Shown: piece after piece, positions 22,832 to 36,370 of the stretch | Layout of the letters: the number at the start of each line of letters is the position of its first letter | Numbering within the stretch: the first letter of the stretch is position 1 | NCBI GenBank assembly: GCA_029237695.1 | Contig: CM055274.1 | Location: forward strand, 68,748,828 to 68,812,827 | Length of the DNA: 64,000 nt | Origin: Conchocele bisecta | Lineage: Eukaryota > Mollusca > Bivalvia > Lucinida > Thyasiridae | Direction of reading: 5' to 3' | The notes under the pieces: model-generated | What the model was told of the DNA's origin: nothing | Database searches by the model: none | The model's input: the letters and a program-made list of their open reading frames with translations, nothing else | Made by a program: the position numbers and the translations under genes

Positions 22832-25660
22832 CAGTCAGAATTCGTTACAGCGGCACACGTTATAGCGGCATATTCGCCTACCGGCACAATAAGCCGCCAA
22901 ATCGGCATGCTCTTTAATCTGCTCGATATACCGGCAAATTCGGCTTCCGGCACCGGCAGGGAATTCCCAAATACACAGTTTAAGTCTTATTTAATGTGCG
23001 TTATAACGGCGCCGGTACCCGGCGTTGCTGGTACCAGCGCTGTGACCCAGCTCTGTTATCCGGCATTACGGAAACCGATATTCGGGAACCAGTCACTGAC
23101 CATATAATGTGCGTCATAACCATGATAACAGCTCCGGTACCCGGCATCGCTGGTACCCGGCGTCGCTGGTACCAGCTCTGTTATCCGGCATTACGTGCCG
23201 GAAACCGATATTCGGGAACCAGTCACTGACCATATCTAAACAATTTCACAGCTGATTAACCCCGACCTGCTGTCATAAATCGCGGCAATTAACGTGTCGG
23301 TACCCTGTCACCTGCTGTGATGTACTATTGTGCAAACATCAATTAAGAAATGAACAGTTAGCAACTAAATTTACAACTTACAAGTGATTAAATCCAGCAA
23401 GGACCGATAGATTGTAAATAAAAAAATATCATAATCATGAACAATTTAAATAATTATCGTGTAGCATTGCCTCTGGGGCGAGTTCAGATAGAGACGAATC
23501 GTCATGTAAATATTTAAAGGGAAACCACTCTACGTGGTTTTGCTTTGCAATTTTATAAATTTTAGCATGTAAATTAAAACAAACTGTTTATTAAAATATG
23601 TGTTTCTTTTATAAATGCACATGTTTGCGAATTGCTAACAATAAAGAAACAATTTCACAGATAATCCGGTATTCACCACGCGCTCTACAATTAACAACAG
23701 GTTCGCCTGCAACCTAGACTTTGTCAAATACCGGTGTCACATGAGATTTTCACCCGCGCGATATTTTCACCCGCGGGTGAAAAAAATGCCATGAGATTTT
23801 CACCCCCCCTATGAGATTTTCACCCGCCCTCCAATATTTTTGTCAAATGTTGTTGTTGCTGTGTTGCTTCTATCTTATGGTTTGTGAGAGTCATATGACC
23901 TTTATATATGGTGGTGACAAAAGTTGAAAGAGTTGCAGGGGGGGGGGGGGGTGAAAATCTCATGGCCATGATATTTTCACCTGCGGGTGAAGATATCATA
24001 GCCATGAGATTTTCACCCCCCCCCCCCTGCCCCCTAATTGTCTTAAACAACATATCCATTGACATAGCTTTGGCAACTTTGGCTTTTAGTATGCGAGAGT
24101 TAAACCAGGTTATACCCATTATAAAAGTAGTAGGATTAGTGCTAATCCTATTGCCTTTAGGGATGATATCACTTTTTTGGTTCGATAAAACTATGTATCG
24201 ACTGCACAAAAAGGCGATAATTGTATAATTTGGCTAATGTTGTTACTGTATAGCTCATGGTATGGGAGAGAAATATGACTATTTCAAATGGTCACAAAAT
24301 GGAATGAGTTACTGGTGGGGGTGGGGGTTTAAGATCTCATAGCCATCATACCCGCGGTGAAGATATATTATATAATGAGTACAATTCCCCACTAGTGCAC
24401 ACTCAGTCAATTGAAAGTTGTGCTATGTCAATGGATATGTTGTTTAAGACAATTAGGGGGGGGGGGTGAAAATCTCATGGCCATGATATCTTCACCCGCG
24501 GGTGTAAAATATCATTGCTATGATATTTTCACCCCCCCCCCCCCTCCCCAGCAACTCTTTCAAATGTGCCACCATCATATTTGAAATAGTCATATTTCTC
24601 TCCCATACCATGAGATAGAAGCAATACAGCAACGTCATATTCCATGATATACAAGGAAAAAATCAAAAATCAAAAGCGACAAATTTTAAGATGAATGGTA
24701 GGTGCAACTGTTAATTCTTTATATAATGAGTACAATTCCCCACTACTGCACACTCAGTCAATTGAAAGTTGTGCTATGTCAATGGATATGTTGTTTAAGA
24801 CAATTAGGGGGGGGGGTGAAAATCTCATGGCCATGATATCTTCACCCGCGGGTGAAAATAATATCAGCTATGATATTTTCACCCCCCCAGCAACTCTTTC
24901 AAATTTGCCACCATCATATTTTAAATAGTCATATTTCTCTCCCATACCATGAGATAGAAGCAATACAGCAACAACATTAGTCATATTCCATGATATACAA
25001 GGAAAAAATCAAAAGCGACAAATTTTAAGATGAATGGTAGGTGCAACTGTTAATTCTTTATATAATGAGTACAATTCCCCACTAATGCACACTCAGTCAA
25101 TTGAAAGTTGTGCTATGTCAACTCTTTCAATTTTGTCACCACCATATATAAAATAGTCATATGACTCTCACATACCATAAGATAGAAGCAACACAGCAAC
25201 AACAACATTTGACAAAAATATTGGGGGCGGGTGAAAATCTCATAGGGGGGGTGAGAATCTCATGGCATTTTTTTCACACCCGCGGGTGAAAATATCGCGC
25301 GATATTTTCACCCGCGGGTGAAAAAATAGGCGGGTGAAAATATCATATGACACCGGATTAGCTTTGAATTTTGTATGTTTCCTTGATATAAATTTGTATA
25401 TATGCATTGCTTTATCAATGTGGTGACAAATAAGTATATATCTCGCCGATAATGCTAATGTAAAATGACAGCAAATAGCGTCGATACAATGCGTGGTTAC
25501 CAATTACCGACATGTTCCAATTACCGGAATTATCACGACAGTCTGATAGCGAGGAGAAAATCGCCGATTCTTGATACCGGCATATTCGTTATAACGGCAT
25601 ATTCGTTATAACGGCAGATTCATCTCTGACGAACTATGCCGTTGTAACGAATTCTGACTG
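22832..25660. mobile_element. TA-flanked TIR element, itself interrupted, 8 bp inside intron 2
   Basis: The left end CAGTCAGAATTCGTTACAGC is inverse to the right end GTTGTAACGAATTCTGACTG, bordered by TA (22830-22831, 25661-25662). Internal layers repeat the TIR idea (TTATAACGGCATATTCG near the right, CGGCATATTCGCC near the left). Direct repeats of a GCTGGTACCAGC/TTATCCGGCATTACG block lie at 23020-23230. No transposase frame. The middle is occupied by another element. Confidence 0.85.
23733..25357. mobile_element. Nested palindromic element with TTTTCACCCGCGGGTG repeats
   Basis: The ends read CCGGTGTCACATGAGATTTT and, inversely, AAAATATCATATGACACCGG. The interior repeats GATATTTTCACCCGCGGGTG many times in both orientations, next to long G or C homopolymers (for example about 23938-23951 and 24534-24545). 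A unit of about 350 bp beginning TATAATGAGTACAATTCCCC is repeated at about 24372, 24720 and 25060. Predicted frames here encode only repeats and are rejected as genes. Confidence 0.75.
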
Positions 25661-25845
25661 TATACATAGTGCTATAACATTGATTGATGGTTATACAGTG
25701 GAACCTCTCTAAACCTCATTTGAGTTTACCATTGATTTAAAAATCGAATAATTGATTAATCAAAATTAATCACAATTGGATTATGTACATCAATGATTGA
25801 TCAAAATATCATTCGCATTGTAATTTTAGTACTAGTTTATTCACA

Positions 25846-26046
25846 ATTTTTGTCGCGCCCTCTTGCAGACAGCGCGTTATAGTCGACACATTGGTGTACG
25901 GAAACCGGGTTAAAGAAGTTGGTTAAAGTTTTTGGTTAAAGTTTTTTGGTTAAAGTTTTTGGTTAAAGTTTTCTTTTTTGGTTTAAAGTTTTTCGGTATA
26001 CTATGAAAGCCTCGGCGGGTGCGACATGCGGGCCGCGGCCATCTAG
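25846..26046 (+). mobile_element. Minimal GTCGCGCCC-family Helitron-like element
   Basis: The 5' arm TTTTTGTCGCGCCCTCTTGC leads to six GGTTAAAGTTTTT-type repeats. The 3' arm is GCGGGTGCGACATGCGGG with the palindrome GGCCGCGGCC and ATCTAG before T. The 3' arm contains the inverse of the 5' start (TGTCGCACCCGC). It ends 158 bp before exon 3. Confidence 0.8.
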
Positions 26047-26204
26047 TATAGCAATACTATTGTATATACCAGTACAGTTACTTCAGTTACAACAGTAGAA
26101 TATAAATTGTGAAATAAGATTTAGAAGAAGTCTCAGGAGCTTTTAAACAGTGTCCTATTATTATTGATGAGCAATCTAAAATGTTGCCAATTGTGAAACT
26201 GCAG

Positions 26205-26364
26205 ATATACGCTCCACTACTGTGCGAGGATGGCAAGTGGAGCAGGAACATCGACCCGAAGCTGCAGAGCCTGCTGAGTGAGTTGGAGGCGGGACTTGGC
26301 AGTGCACTGAGGAAGCAGGATCCCACTTTCCGCGGGAAAGACGGCGGGGATGACAACGTGGGCA
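26205..26364 (+). CDS. DYNC2H1: Dynein-2 heavy chain, coding exon 3 (residues 116-168 plus split codon)
   Basis: Starts after AAACTGCAG and reads IYAPLL, then KWSRNIDPKLQSLLSELEAGLG, one of the most conserved blocks of the dynein-2 tail (recalled vertebrate version has WSRNFDPKLQNLLSELEAGLG). The C-terminal part is charged and glycine-rich (RGKDGGDDNVG), a likely linker. The donor is GGCA/GTAAGT, phase 1; the split codon is completed as Ser by GT of exon 4. Intron 3, which follows, is 22.5 kb and almost entirely repeats. Confidence 0.96.
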
Positions 26365-26482
26365 GTAAGTCTTCATGAGCGATAAAAATGACTCGTTACA
26401 CCTGGACTCCCATATCTGAGGTTGTAATATGTTGAGACATACCGTATTTTTCATTGTATTGCGCGCACCTTTTCACCCACAT

Positions 26483-29400
26483 TTTTAGCTCGACTATTCG
26501 AAGAATAAGTAGAGCTTATGTCGTCACCCCGGCGTCGGCGTCGGCGTCAGCGTCACCGTCACGCCTTGGTTAAGGTTTTTAGTCAACCTTGTATGTGGAA
26601 TACTACTGGCCCTACACCCACCATACTTGGACAACTTCATCTCCTAGTGATGTACATCAATAACCCCTGATCTATATTTGACCTTGACCTACATTTCCTC
26701 TTGAATTACTTAGTTAATTCCCCTTGGTTAAGGTTTTTAGTCAACCTTGGTTAAGGTTTTTAGTCAAGCTTGTACATGGAATACTATTGTGCATACAGAC
26801 ATCATACTTGGACAACTTTTTCTCATAGGGATGTACATCAATAACCCCTGGTCTATATTTGACCTTGACCTACATTTCCTCTTCAATTACTTAGTTAATT
26901 CCCCTTGGTTAAGGTTTTTAGTCAAGCTTGTATATGGAATACTCCTGGCCCTACACCCACCATACTTGGACAACTTCATCTCCTAGGGATGTACATCAGT
27001 AACCCCTGATCTATATTTGACCTTGACCTACATTTCCTCTTGAATTACTTAGTTAATTCTCTTCGATTAAGGTTTTTAGTCAACCTTGTAGATGGAATAC
27101 TCCTGGCCCTACACCAACCATACTTGGACAACTTTATCTCCTAGTGATGTACATCAACAACCCCTGACCTATATTTGACCTTGACCTACAGTTAACCTTG
27201 AATTACCTAGTTAATTCCCCTTGGTTAAGATTTTTAGTCAGCCTTGGTTTAGGTTTTTAGTCAAGCTTGTACATGGAATACTATTGTGCATACAGACACC
27301 ATACTTGGACAACCTTTTCTCATAGGGATGTACATCAATAACCCCTGATCTATATTTGACCTTGACCTACATTTCCTCTTCAATTACTTAGTTAATTCTC
27401 CTTGGTTACGGTTTTTAGTCGAGCTTGTATATGGAATACTCCTGGCCCTACACCCACCATACTTGGACAACTTCATCTCCTAGGGATGTACATCAATAAC
27501 CCTTGATCTATATTTGACCTTGACCTACATTTGACCTTAACCTACATTTCCTCTTCAATTACTTAGTTAATTCTCTTTTGTTAAGGTTTTTAGTCAAGCT
27601 TGTAGATGGAATACTCTTGGCCCTACACCCACCATACTTGGACAACTTCATCTCCTAGGGATGTACATCAGTAACCCCTGATCTATATTTGACCTTGACC
27701 TACATTTCCTCTTGAATTACTTAGTTAATTCTCTTCGGTTAAGGTTTTTAGTCAACCTTGTAGATGGAATACTCCTGGCCCTACACCAACCATACTTGGA
27801 CAACTTTATCTCCTAGTGATGTACATCAACAACCCATGACCTATATTTGACCTTGACCTACAGTTAACCTTGAATTACCTAGTTAATTCCCCTTGGTTAA
27901 GGTTTTTAGTCAACCTTGGTTAAGTTTTTCAGTCAAGCTTGCACATGGAATACTATTGTGCATACAGACACCATACTTGGACAACCTTTTCTCATAGGGA
28001 TGTACATCAATAACCCCTGATCCATATTTGACCTTCACCTACATTTCCTCTTTAATTACTTAGTTAATTCTCCTTGGTTAAGGTTTTTAGTCGAGCTTGT
28101 ATATGGAATACTCCTGGCCCTACACCCACCATACTTGGACAACTTCATCTCCTAGGGATGTACATCAATAACCCTTGATCTATATTTGACCTTGACCTAC
28201 ATTTGACCTTAACCTACATTTCCTCTTCAATTACTTAGTTAATTCTCTTTTGTTAAGGTTTTTAGTCAAGCTTGTAGATGGAATACTCTTGGCCCTACAC
28301 CCACCATACTTGGACAACTTCATCTCCTAGGGATGTACATCAGTAACCCCTGATCCATATTTGACCTTCACCTACATTTCCTCTTTAATTACTTAGTTAA
28401 TTCTCCTTGGTTACGGTTTTTAGTCGAGCTTGTATATGGAATACTCCTGGCCGTACACCCACCATACTTGGACAACTTCATCTCCTAGGGATGTACATCA
28501 ATAACCCTTGATCTATATTTGACCTTGACCTACATTTGACCTTAACCTACATTTCCTCTTCAATTACTTAGTTAATTCTCTTTTGTTAAGGTTTTTAGTC
28601 AAGCTTGTAGATGAATACTCTTGGCCCTACACCCACCAACCATACTTGGACAACTTCATCTCCTAGGGATGTACATCAGTAACCCCTGATCTATATTTGA
28701 CCTTGACCTACATTTCCTCTGAATTACTTAGTTAATTCTCTTCGGTTAAGGTTTTTAGTCAACCTTGTAGATGGAATACTCCTGGCCCTACACCAACCAT
28801 ACTTGGACAACTTTATCTCCTAGTGATGTACATCAACAACCCATGACCTATATTTGACCTTGACCTACAGTTAACCTTGAATTACCTAGTTAATTCCCCT
28901 TGGTTAAGGTTTTTAGTCAACCTTGGTTAAGTTTTTCAGTCAAGCTTGCACATGGAATACTATTGTGCATACAGACACCATACTTGGACAACCTTTTCTC
29001 ATAGGGATGTACATCAATAACCCCTGATCCATATTTGACCTTCACCTACATTTCCTCTTTAATTACTTAGTTAATTCTCCTTGGTTAAGGTTTTTAGTCA
29101 AGCTTGTATATGGAATACTCCTGGCCCTACACCCACCATACTTGAACAACTTCATCTCCTAGGGATGTACATCAATAACCCTTGATCTATATTTGACCAT
29201 GACCAACATTTGACCTTGACCTTGACAACTTCATCTCCTAGTGATGTACATCAACAACCCCTGATATATATTTCACCTTGACCTATATTTCCTCTTCAAT
29301 TACTTACTTAAGTCACCTTGCTTAAGGTTTTTAGTCAACCTTGTACATGGAATACTATTGTGCATACAGACACCATACTTGGACAACCTTTTCTCATAGG

Positions 29401-30236
29401 GATGTACATCAATAACCCCGGATCTATTTGACCTTCACCTACATTTCCTCTTCAATTACTTAGTTAATTCTCTTTGGTTAAGGTTTTTAGTCAACCTTGT
29501 AGATGGAATACTCCTGGCCCTACACCAACCATACTTGGACAACTTCATCTCCTAGTGATGTACATCAACAACCCCTGACCTATATTTCACCTTGACCTAC
29601 ATTTAACCTTGAATTAATTAGTTAATCCCCCTTGGTTAAGGTTTTTAGTCAACCTTGGTTAAGGTTTTTACTCAAGCTTGTATATGCAATACTATTGTGT
29701 ATACATACACCATACTTGGATAACTTTTTCTCACAGTACATCAATAACCCCTGACCTATATTTTACCTTCACCTACATTTAACCTTGAATTACTTGGTTA
29801 ATGTTTATAGTCAAGCTTGTATATGGAATACTCCTGGGCCTACATCAACCATACTTGGACAACTTCATCTCCTAGTGATGTACATCAATAATCCCTGACC
29901 TATATTTGACCTTGACCTACCTTTATCCTTGGATTACTTAGTTTATTTTCCCTTGGTTAAGGTTTTTAGTCAAGCTTGTATAGGAATACTCTGGGCTTAC
30001 AGCAACCATACTTGGAACAAACTTATTTCCTTGTGATGTACATCAATAACCCCTGACCTATATCTGTCATTGACCTACATTTAACCTTGAATTACTTACT
30101 TAATTTCCCTTGGTTAAGTTTTTTAGTCAACCTTGGTTAAGGTTTTTATGCAGGCCGCAGCCACCTTCTTTGTCAAGCTATGTGTACATCGACAACCCTC
30201 GTAGTCGAGCTATGCTGTTCTCCTACAGCTCTTGTT
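26483..30236 (+). mobile_element. Long tandem array element, TAGCTCGACTATTCG family, copy 1
   Basis: The 5' arm is TAGCTCGACTATTCGAAGAA followed by a GGCGTC microsatellite. About 24 units of roughly 150-165 bp follow with GGTTAAGGTTTTTAGTCAA, GGAATACT, CCATACTTGGACAACTT, GATGTACATCAATAACCC and TATATTTGACCTTGACCTAC. The 3' arm has TAGTCGAGCTATGCTG and CCTACAGCTCTTG, partly inverse to the 5' arm. Higher-order duplication is visible: blocks of several units recur at about 27060, 27730 and 28740. Non-coding; a Helitron-like or pearl-like origin is inferred from architecture. Confidence 0.8.
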
Positions 30237-30660
30237 AATCCAGAAGTCACCCTGCGCGTTATAGGTAGGTAGATAAATTTCAAACCTTTTTTCCAACTGA
30301 TTTCTGTGCCAGTTTTACAATTTTTTTAGCTAGCCTGCACAAAGTGCAGAAGAGCTTATGGCATACCCCCGGCGTCGTTGGCGTCGTCATCGGCGTCGTC
30401 GGCGTCTACAAACTTAACGTTGGGTAAATGTCTTATAACTTCTGTTTCCTTTCATGGAACACCTTGTTATTGTATCATCCGGACGAAAGTCGGGGGATAC
30501 TATGGATTTGACACCAAACATTGTCCGCGTCCACTGCAGACACTTCTTGTCCGGAGCATAACTTGAACACCCTTTGGAATATTTTCATGAAACTTCACAC
30601 ATGCATAGACCACAACCCGAAGGTGTGTCACGCACAAGAATGACAACTCTTGCATAGCTA

Positions 30661-33600
30661 ATTTTTGTCGCGCCCGCTTGCGGAAAGCGCGATATAGTCG
30701 GCCGTTTGGCGTATGTACGTTTTTGGTTAAGTTTTTTGGTTAAGTTTTTTGGTTAATGTTTTTGGTTAAAGTTTTTCGTTATACTATATCTCTGCAACTG
30801 CTTTGCCCATTACCTTGAAACTTCACATGGGTGTTTATCATCATCTATATTTTCATTCTACGCCCCTCCCGTGCGGCCCCTGTGCCCAATGTCAAGGTCA
30901 AATTACTTTGAAGTTTTTGGTTAAGTTTTTTAGGTTAAAGTTTTTGGTTAAGTTTTTGGTTAAGTTTTTTTGGTTGGTAAAGTTTTTCGTTATACTACAT
31001 CTCTGCAACTGCTTTGCCCATTACCTTGAAACTTCATATGGGTGTTTTAATCATCATCTATATTTTCATTCTAACCCCCCTCCCCGCCCCGTGCTGCCCC
31101 TGTGCCCAATGTCAAGGTCAAATTACTTTTGAAGTTTTTGGTTAAGTTTTTTGGTTAAAAGTTTTTTGGTTAAGTTTTTTGTTAAAGTTTTTTGGAGGTT
31201 AAAGTTTTTAGTTAAAGTTTTTGGTTATACTATAATCTCTGCAACTGCTTTGCCCATTACCGTGAAACTTCACAATGGGTGTTTATCATCATCTATATTT
31301 TTCATTCTACTGCCATGCGGCCCCTGTGCCCTAATGTCAAGGTCAAATTACTTTGAAGTTTTTGGTTAAGTTTTTTGGTTAAAGTTTTTGGTTAAGTTTT
31401 TGGTTAGTTTTTTGGTTAAAGTTTTTTACGTTATACTACATCTCTGCAACTGCTTTGCCCATTAACTTGAAACTCATCATGGGTGTTTAATCATCATCTA
31501 TATTTTCATTCTTACCCCCCTCCCGTGCTGCCCAGTGCCCAATGTCAAGGTCAAATTACTTTGAAGTTTTTGGTTAAGTTTTTTGGTTAAAGTTTTTGGT
31601 TAAAGTTTTTGGTTAAGTTTTTTGGTTAATTTTATTTTTTGGTTAAAGTTTTTCGTTATACTATATCTCTGCAACTGCTTTGCCCATTACCTTGAAACTT
31701 CATATGGTGTTTAATCATCATCTATATTTTCATTCTTACCTACTACCCTGTGCGCCCCTGTGCCCAATGTCAAGTCAAATTACTTTGAAGTTTTTGGTTA
31801 TGTTCTTTGGTTAAGTTTTTGGTTTTAATTTTTTTGATTTTTGGTTAAGTTTTTTCGTTATAGTAAAGGTTAAAGTCGTTATACTATATATCTCTGCAAC
31901 AGCTTTGCCCATTACCTTGGAAACTTCATATGGGTGTTTATTCATCATCTATATTTTCATTCTACCCCCCTCGCCCCTGCTTGAAATTCCCCTCTGTGCC
32001 CAATGTCACAGGTCTAAATTACTTTGAAGTTTTTGGTTCAAGTTCTTTGGTTAAATTTGTTTTTGTTTAAGTTTTTTGGTTAAGTTGTTGTTTAAAGTTA
32101 AAGTTTTTTTAAAGTTTTTTCGTTATACTATATCTCTGCAACTAGCTTTGCCCATTACCTGAAACTTCACATGGGTGTTTATCATCATCTATATTTTCAT
32201 TCTAATTACCCCCCTGCCGTGCGCCCCTGTGCCCAATGTCAAGGTCAAATACTTTGAAGTTTTTGGTTAAGTTTTTTGTTAAAGTTTTTGGTTGTTTTTT
32301 TTAAGTTTTTGTTAATTTTTGGTTAAAGTTTTTTTGGTTAAGTTTTTTGGTTAAGTTTTTCGTTATACTATATGCTCTGCAACTGCTTTTTGCCCATTAC
32401 CTTGAAACGTTCCATATGGGTATTATCATCATCTAAATTTTCATTCTATCCTCCCCTCCGTGCGGACCCCCTGTGCCCAATGACAAGGGTCAAATTACTT
32501 TGAAGTTTTTTGTTAAGTTCTTTGGGTTAAAGTATTTTTGTTATAAGTTTATTCGTTTAAATTGTTTGGTTAAAGTTTTCGTTATACTATAACTCGGCAA
32601 ACCGCTTTTGCCCATTACCTTGAAACTTCATAAGGGTGATTAATCATCATCTATATTTTCATTCTAAAAACCCCCCTCCCGTGCTGATCCCCAGTGCCCC
32701 AATGTCAAGGTCAAATTACTTTGAAGTTTTGGTTAAGTTCTTTGGTTTAAAGTTTTTGTTTTAATTTTTTTTCGTTAAATTGTTTAGGTTAAATTTTTGT
32801 TATACTATATCTCACTGCAACTGCTTTGCCCATTACCTTGAAACTTCACATGGTGTTAATCATCAACTCTAATATTTCATTCTACCCCCCTCCCGCTGCG
32901 GCCCCTGTTCCTAATGTCCATGGTCAAATTACTTTGAAGATTTTGGTTAAGTTTTTTTTGTTAAAGTTTTTTGGTTAAGTTTTTGGTTAAAGTTTGTTAA
33001 AGTTTTTGGTTAAGTTCTTTGGTTAACGATTTTTGGTTAAGTTTTGTTTTGTTAAGTTTTTTTGGTTAAAGTTTTTGGTTAAGTTCTTTGGTTAAAAGGT
33101 TTTTTTTTTTTTTTTGGTTAAGTTTTTTGATTAAGTTTTTTTAGTTTAAAGTTTATGTTTAAAGTTTTCGTTATAACAATATCTCTCTGTAACTGCTTTG
33201 CCCATAACCTAGAAACTTCACATGGGTGTTTATCAACATCTAGAATTTTTCAATCTACCCCCCCCCCGTGCGGCCCCATGTGCCCAATTCAATGTCAAAT
33301 TACTGGAAGTTTGGTTAAGTTTTTTGGTTAAAGTTTTTGGCTTACGTTTTTGGTTTAAGTTTTTGGTTAAAGTAGTTTCGATTATACTACAATCTCTCAA
33401 CTGCTTTGCCCATTACCTTGAAACTTCAATATGGGTGTTTATCATCATCTATAATTTCATTCTACCACCTCCGTGCGGCCCACTTGGCACAAAGTCAAGT
33501 CAAATTACTTTGATGTTTTAGGTTAAGTTCTTTGTTAAAGTTTTTGTTAAGTTTTTTGGTTAAGTTTTTTGGTTAAAGGTTTTTTTGGTTAAGGATTTTT

Positions 33601-36370
33601 TGTAAGTTTTTTGTTAAAGCTTTTTCGTTATACTATAATCTCTGCAACATGTCTTTGCCCATTACCTTGAACTTCACGTGGTGTTATCATCATCTATATT
33701 TTCATTCTACCCCCCATCCCGTCTGCCCTGTGCCAATGACAAGGTCAAATCACTTGAAGTTTTTGGTTAAGTTTTTTGGTTACAGTTATTTGGTTAAGTT
33801 TTTTTCGTTAAGTTTTTTCGTTAAAGTATTTTTAGTTAAAGTTTTTGGTTTCTACTATTGTCTCTGCAACCTGCTTTGCCCATTACCTAGAAACATCACA
33901 TGGGTTTTATCATCATCTATATTTGTTCCGTCTACCCCCCAATACCCCCTTCCGTGCGACCCCTGTTGCCCATGTCAAGTATCAAATTTTACTTTGAAGT
34001 TTTGGTTAAGTTTTTTGGTTAAATGTTTTTGTTAAGTTTTTTTGTTAAGGTTTTGGTTAAAGTTTTAGTTTAAAGTTTTTGGTTATACTATATCTCTGCA
34101 ACTGCTTTGCCCATTACCTTGAAACTTCACATGGTGTTTAATCATCATTCTAGTATTTTTCATTCTACCCACCTGCCATGCGGCCCCTGTGCCCAATGTC
34201 AAGGTCAAATTACTTTGAAGTTTTTGGTTAAGTTTTTTGGTTAAAGTTTTTGGTTAAGTTTTTGGTTAAGTTTTTTGGTTAAAGTTTTTCGTTATACTAC
34301 ATCTCTGCAACTGCTTTGCCCATTACCTTGAAACTTCATATGGGTGTTTAATCATCATCTATATTTTCATTCTACCCCCCTCCCGTGCTGCCCCTGTGCC
34401 CAATGTCAAGGTCAAATTACTTTGAAGTTTTTGGTTAAGTTTTTTGGTTAAAGTTTTTGGTTAAAGTTTTTGGTTAAGTTTTTGGTTAAGTTTTTTGGTT
34501 AAGTTTTTTGGTTAAAGTTTTTCGTTATACTATATCTCTGCAACTGCTTTGCCCATTACCTTGAAACTTCATATGGGTGTTTATCATCATCTATATTTTC
34601 ATTCTACCCCCCTCCCGTGCGCCCCCTGTGCCCAATGTCAAGGTCAAATTACTTTGAAGTTTTTGGTTAAGTTCTTTGGTTAAAGTTTTTGTTTAAGTTT
34701 TTTCGTTAAATTGTTTGGTTAAAGTTTTTCGTTATACTATATCTCTGCAACTGCTTTGCCCATTACCTTGAAACTTCATATGGGTGTTTATCATCATCTA
34801 TTTTATTTTCATTCTACCCCCCTCCCGTGCTGCCCCTGTGCCCAATGTCAAGGTCAAATTACTTTGAAGTTTTTGGTTAAGTTCTTTGGTTAAAGTTTTT
34901 GTTTAAGTTTTTTCGTTAAATTGTTTGGTTAAAGTTTTTTGTTATACTATATCTCTGCAACTGCTTTGCCCATTACCTTGAAACTTCACATGGGTGTTTA
35001 TCATCATCTATATTTTCATTCTACCCCCCTCCCGTGCGGCCCCTGTTCCCAATGTCAAGGTCAAATTACTTTGAAGTTTTTGGTTAAGTTTTTTGGTTAA
35101 AGTTTTTGGTTAAGTTTTTTGGTTAAAGTTTTTTGGTTAAAGTTTTTGGTTAAGTTCTTTGGTTAAAGTTTTTGGTTAAGTTTTTTGGTTAAGTTGTTTG
35201 GTTAAGTTTTTTGGTTAAAGTTTTTGGTTAAGTTCTTTGGTTAAAGTTTTTGGTTAAGTTTTTTGATTAAGTTTTTTAGTTAAAGTTTTTGGTTAAAGTT
35301 TTTCGTTATACTATATATCTCTGTAACTGCTTTGCCCATTACCTTGAAACTTCACATGGGTGTTTATCATCATCTATATTTTCATTCTACCCCCCTCCCG
35401 TGCGGCCCCTGTGCCCAATGTCAAGGTCAAATTACTTTGAAGTTTTTGGTTAAGTTTTTTGGTTAAAGTTTTTGGTTAAGTTTTTGGTTAAGTTTTTTGG
35501 TTAAAGTTTTTCGTTATACTACATCTCTGCAACTGCTTTGCCCATTACCTTGAAACTTCATATGGGTGTTTATCATCATCTATATTTTCATTCTACCACC
35601 TCCTGTGCGGCCCCTGTGCCCAATTGTCAAAGGTGGTTCAAATTACGTTTGCATGTTTTTGGTTAAGTTCTTTGGTTAAAGTTTTTGTTAAGTTTTTTGG
35701 TTAAGTTTTTTGGTTTTTGGTAAAGTTTTTGGTTAAGGTTTTGGTTAAGTTTTTTGTTAAGTTTTTCGTTAAAATTTTTAGTTCGTTATACTATATCTCT
35801 GCAACTGCTTTGCCCACCAAATTACCTTGAAACTTCACATGGGTGTTTATCATCATCTATATTTTCATTCTACCCCCATCCCGTGCTGCCCACTGTGCAT
35901 CATATGTCAAGGTCAAATCACTTTGATGTTTTTGGTTAAGTTTTTTTTTGGTTAAAGTTTTTGGTTAAGTTTTTTGGTTGTTAAGTTTTTCTTTTGTTAA
36001 AGTGTTTTTAGTTAAAGTTTTTGTTATACTATATCTGCTGCACTGAAACTTGCATTACCTTGATTTTCATTCTACATTGATGGGTGTATCATCTTTATCT
36101 TATTTATTTTTCCTTATACTACCCCCCTCGTCTGCGGCCCCTGTGCCCAATGTCAACATGGTCAAATTACTGTATTTTGGTTAAGTTTTTTGGTAATGTT
36201 TTTGGTTAAGTTTTTGGTTAAGTTTTTTGGTTAAGTATTTGGTTAGTTTTTGGCTAGTTAGGTTAAGTTTTTGGTTAAGTTTTTAAAGTTTTTCGTTATA
36301 CTATATCTTTTTTTTTAGTGTCCATGCCTCGCCACAAGGCGCGACATGCAGGCCGCGGCCATCTATTTAG
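30661..36370 (+). mobile_element. Nested long GTCGCGCCC-family array element
   Basis: The 5' arm is TTTTTGTCGCGCCCGCTTGC. Units of roughly 200-300 bp combine a conserved block (CTATATCTCTGCAACTGC, CTTGAAACTTCACATGGG, ATATTTTCATTCTACCCCCC, CCCAATGTCAAGGTCAAATT) with a variable run of TTTTGGTTAAG repeats. The 3' arm is AAGGCGCGACATGCAGGCCG followed by CGGCCATCTATTTAG. Copies at about 34080-35590 are clean; those at about 31100-34050 and 35600-36250 carry many single-base indels. Non-coding. Confidence 0.85.

Noticed and set aside
23820..24928. Glycine- and proline-rich frames
   Set aside because: Produced by G and C homopolymers and palindromes of the nested element. Both strands give mirror frames.
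25692..25740. Left end of a further TA-flanked element (CAGTGGAACCTCTCTAAACC)
   Set aside because: The sequence looks like a pogo/Tigger-type end, but no matching right end was found.
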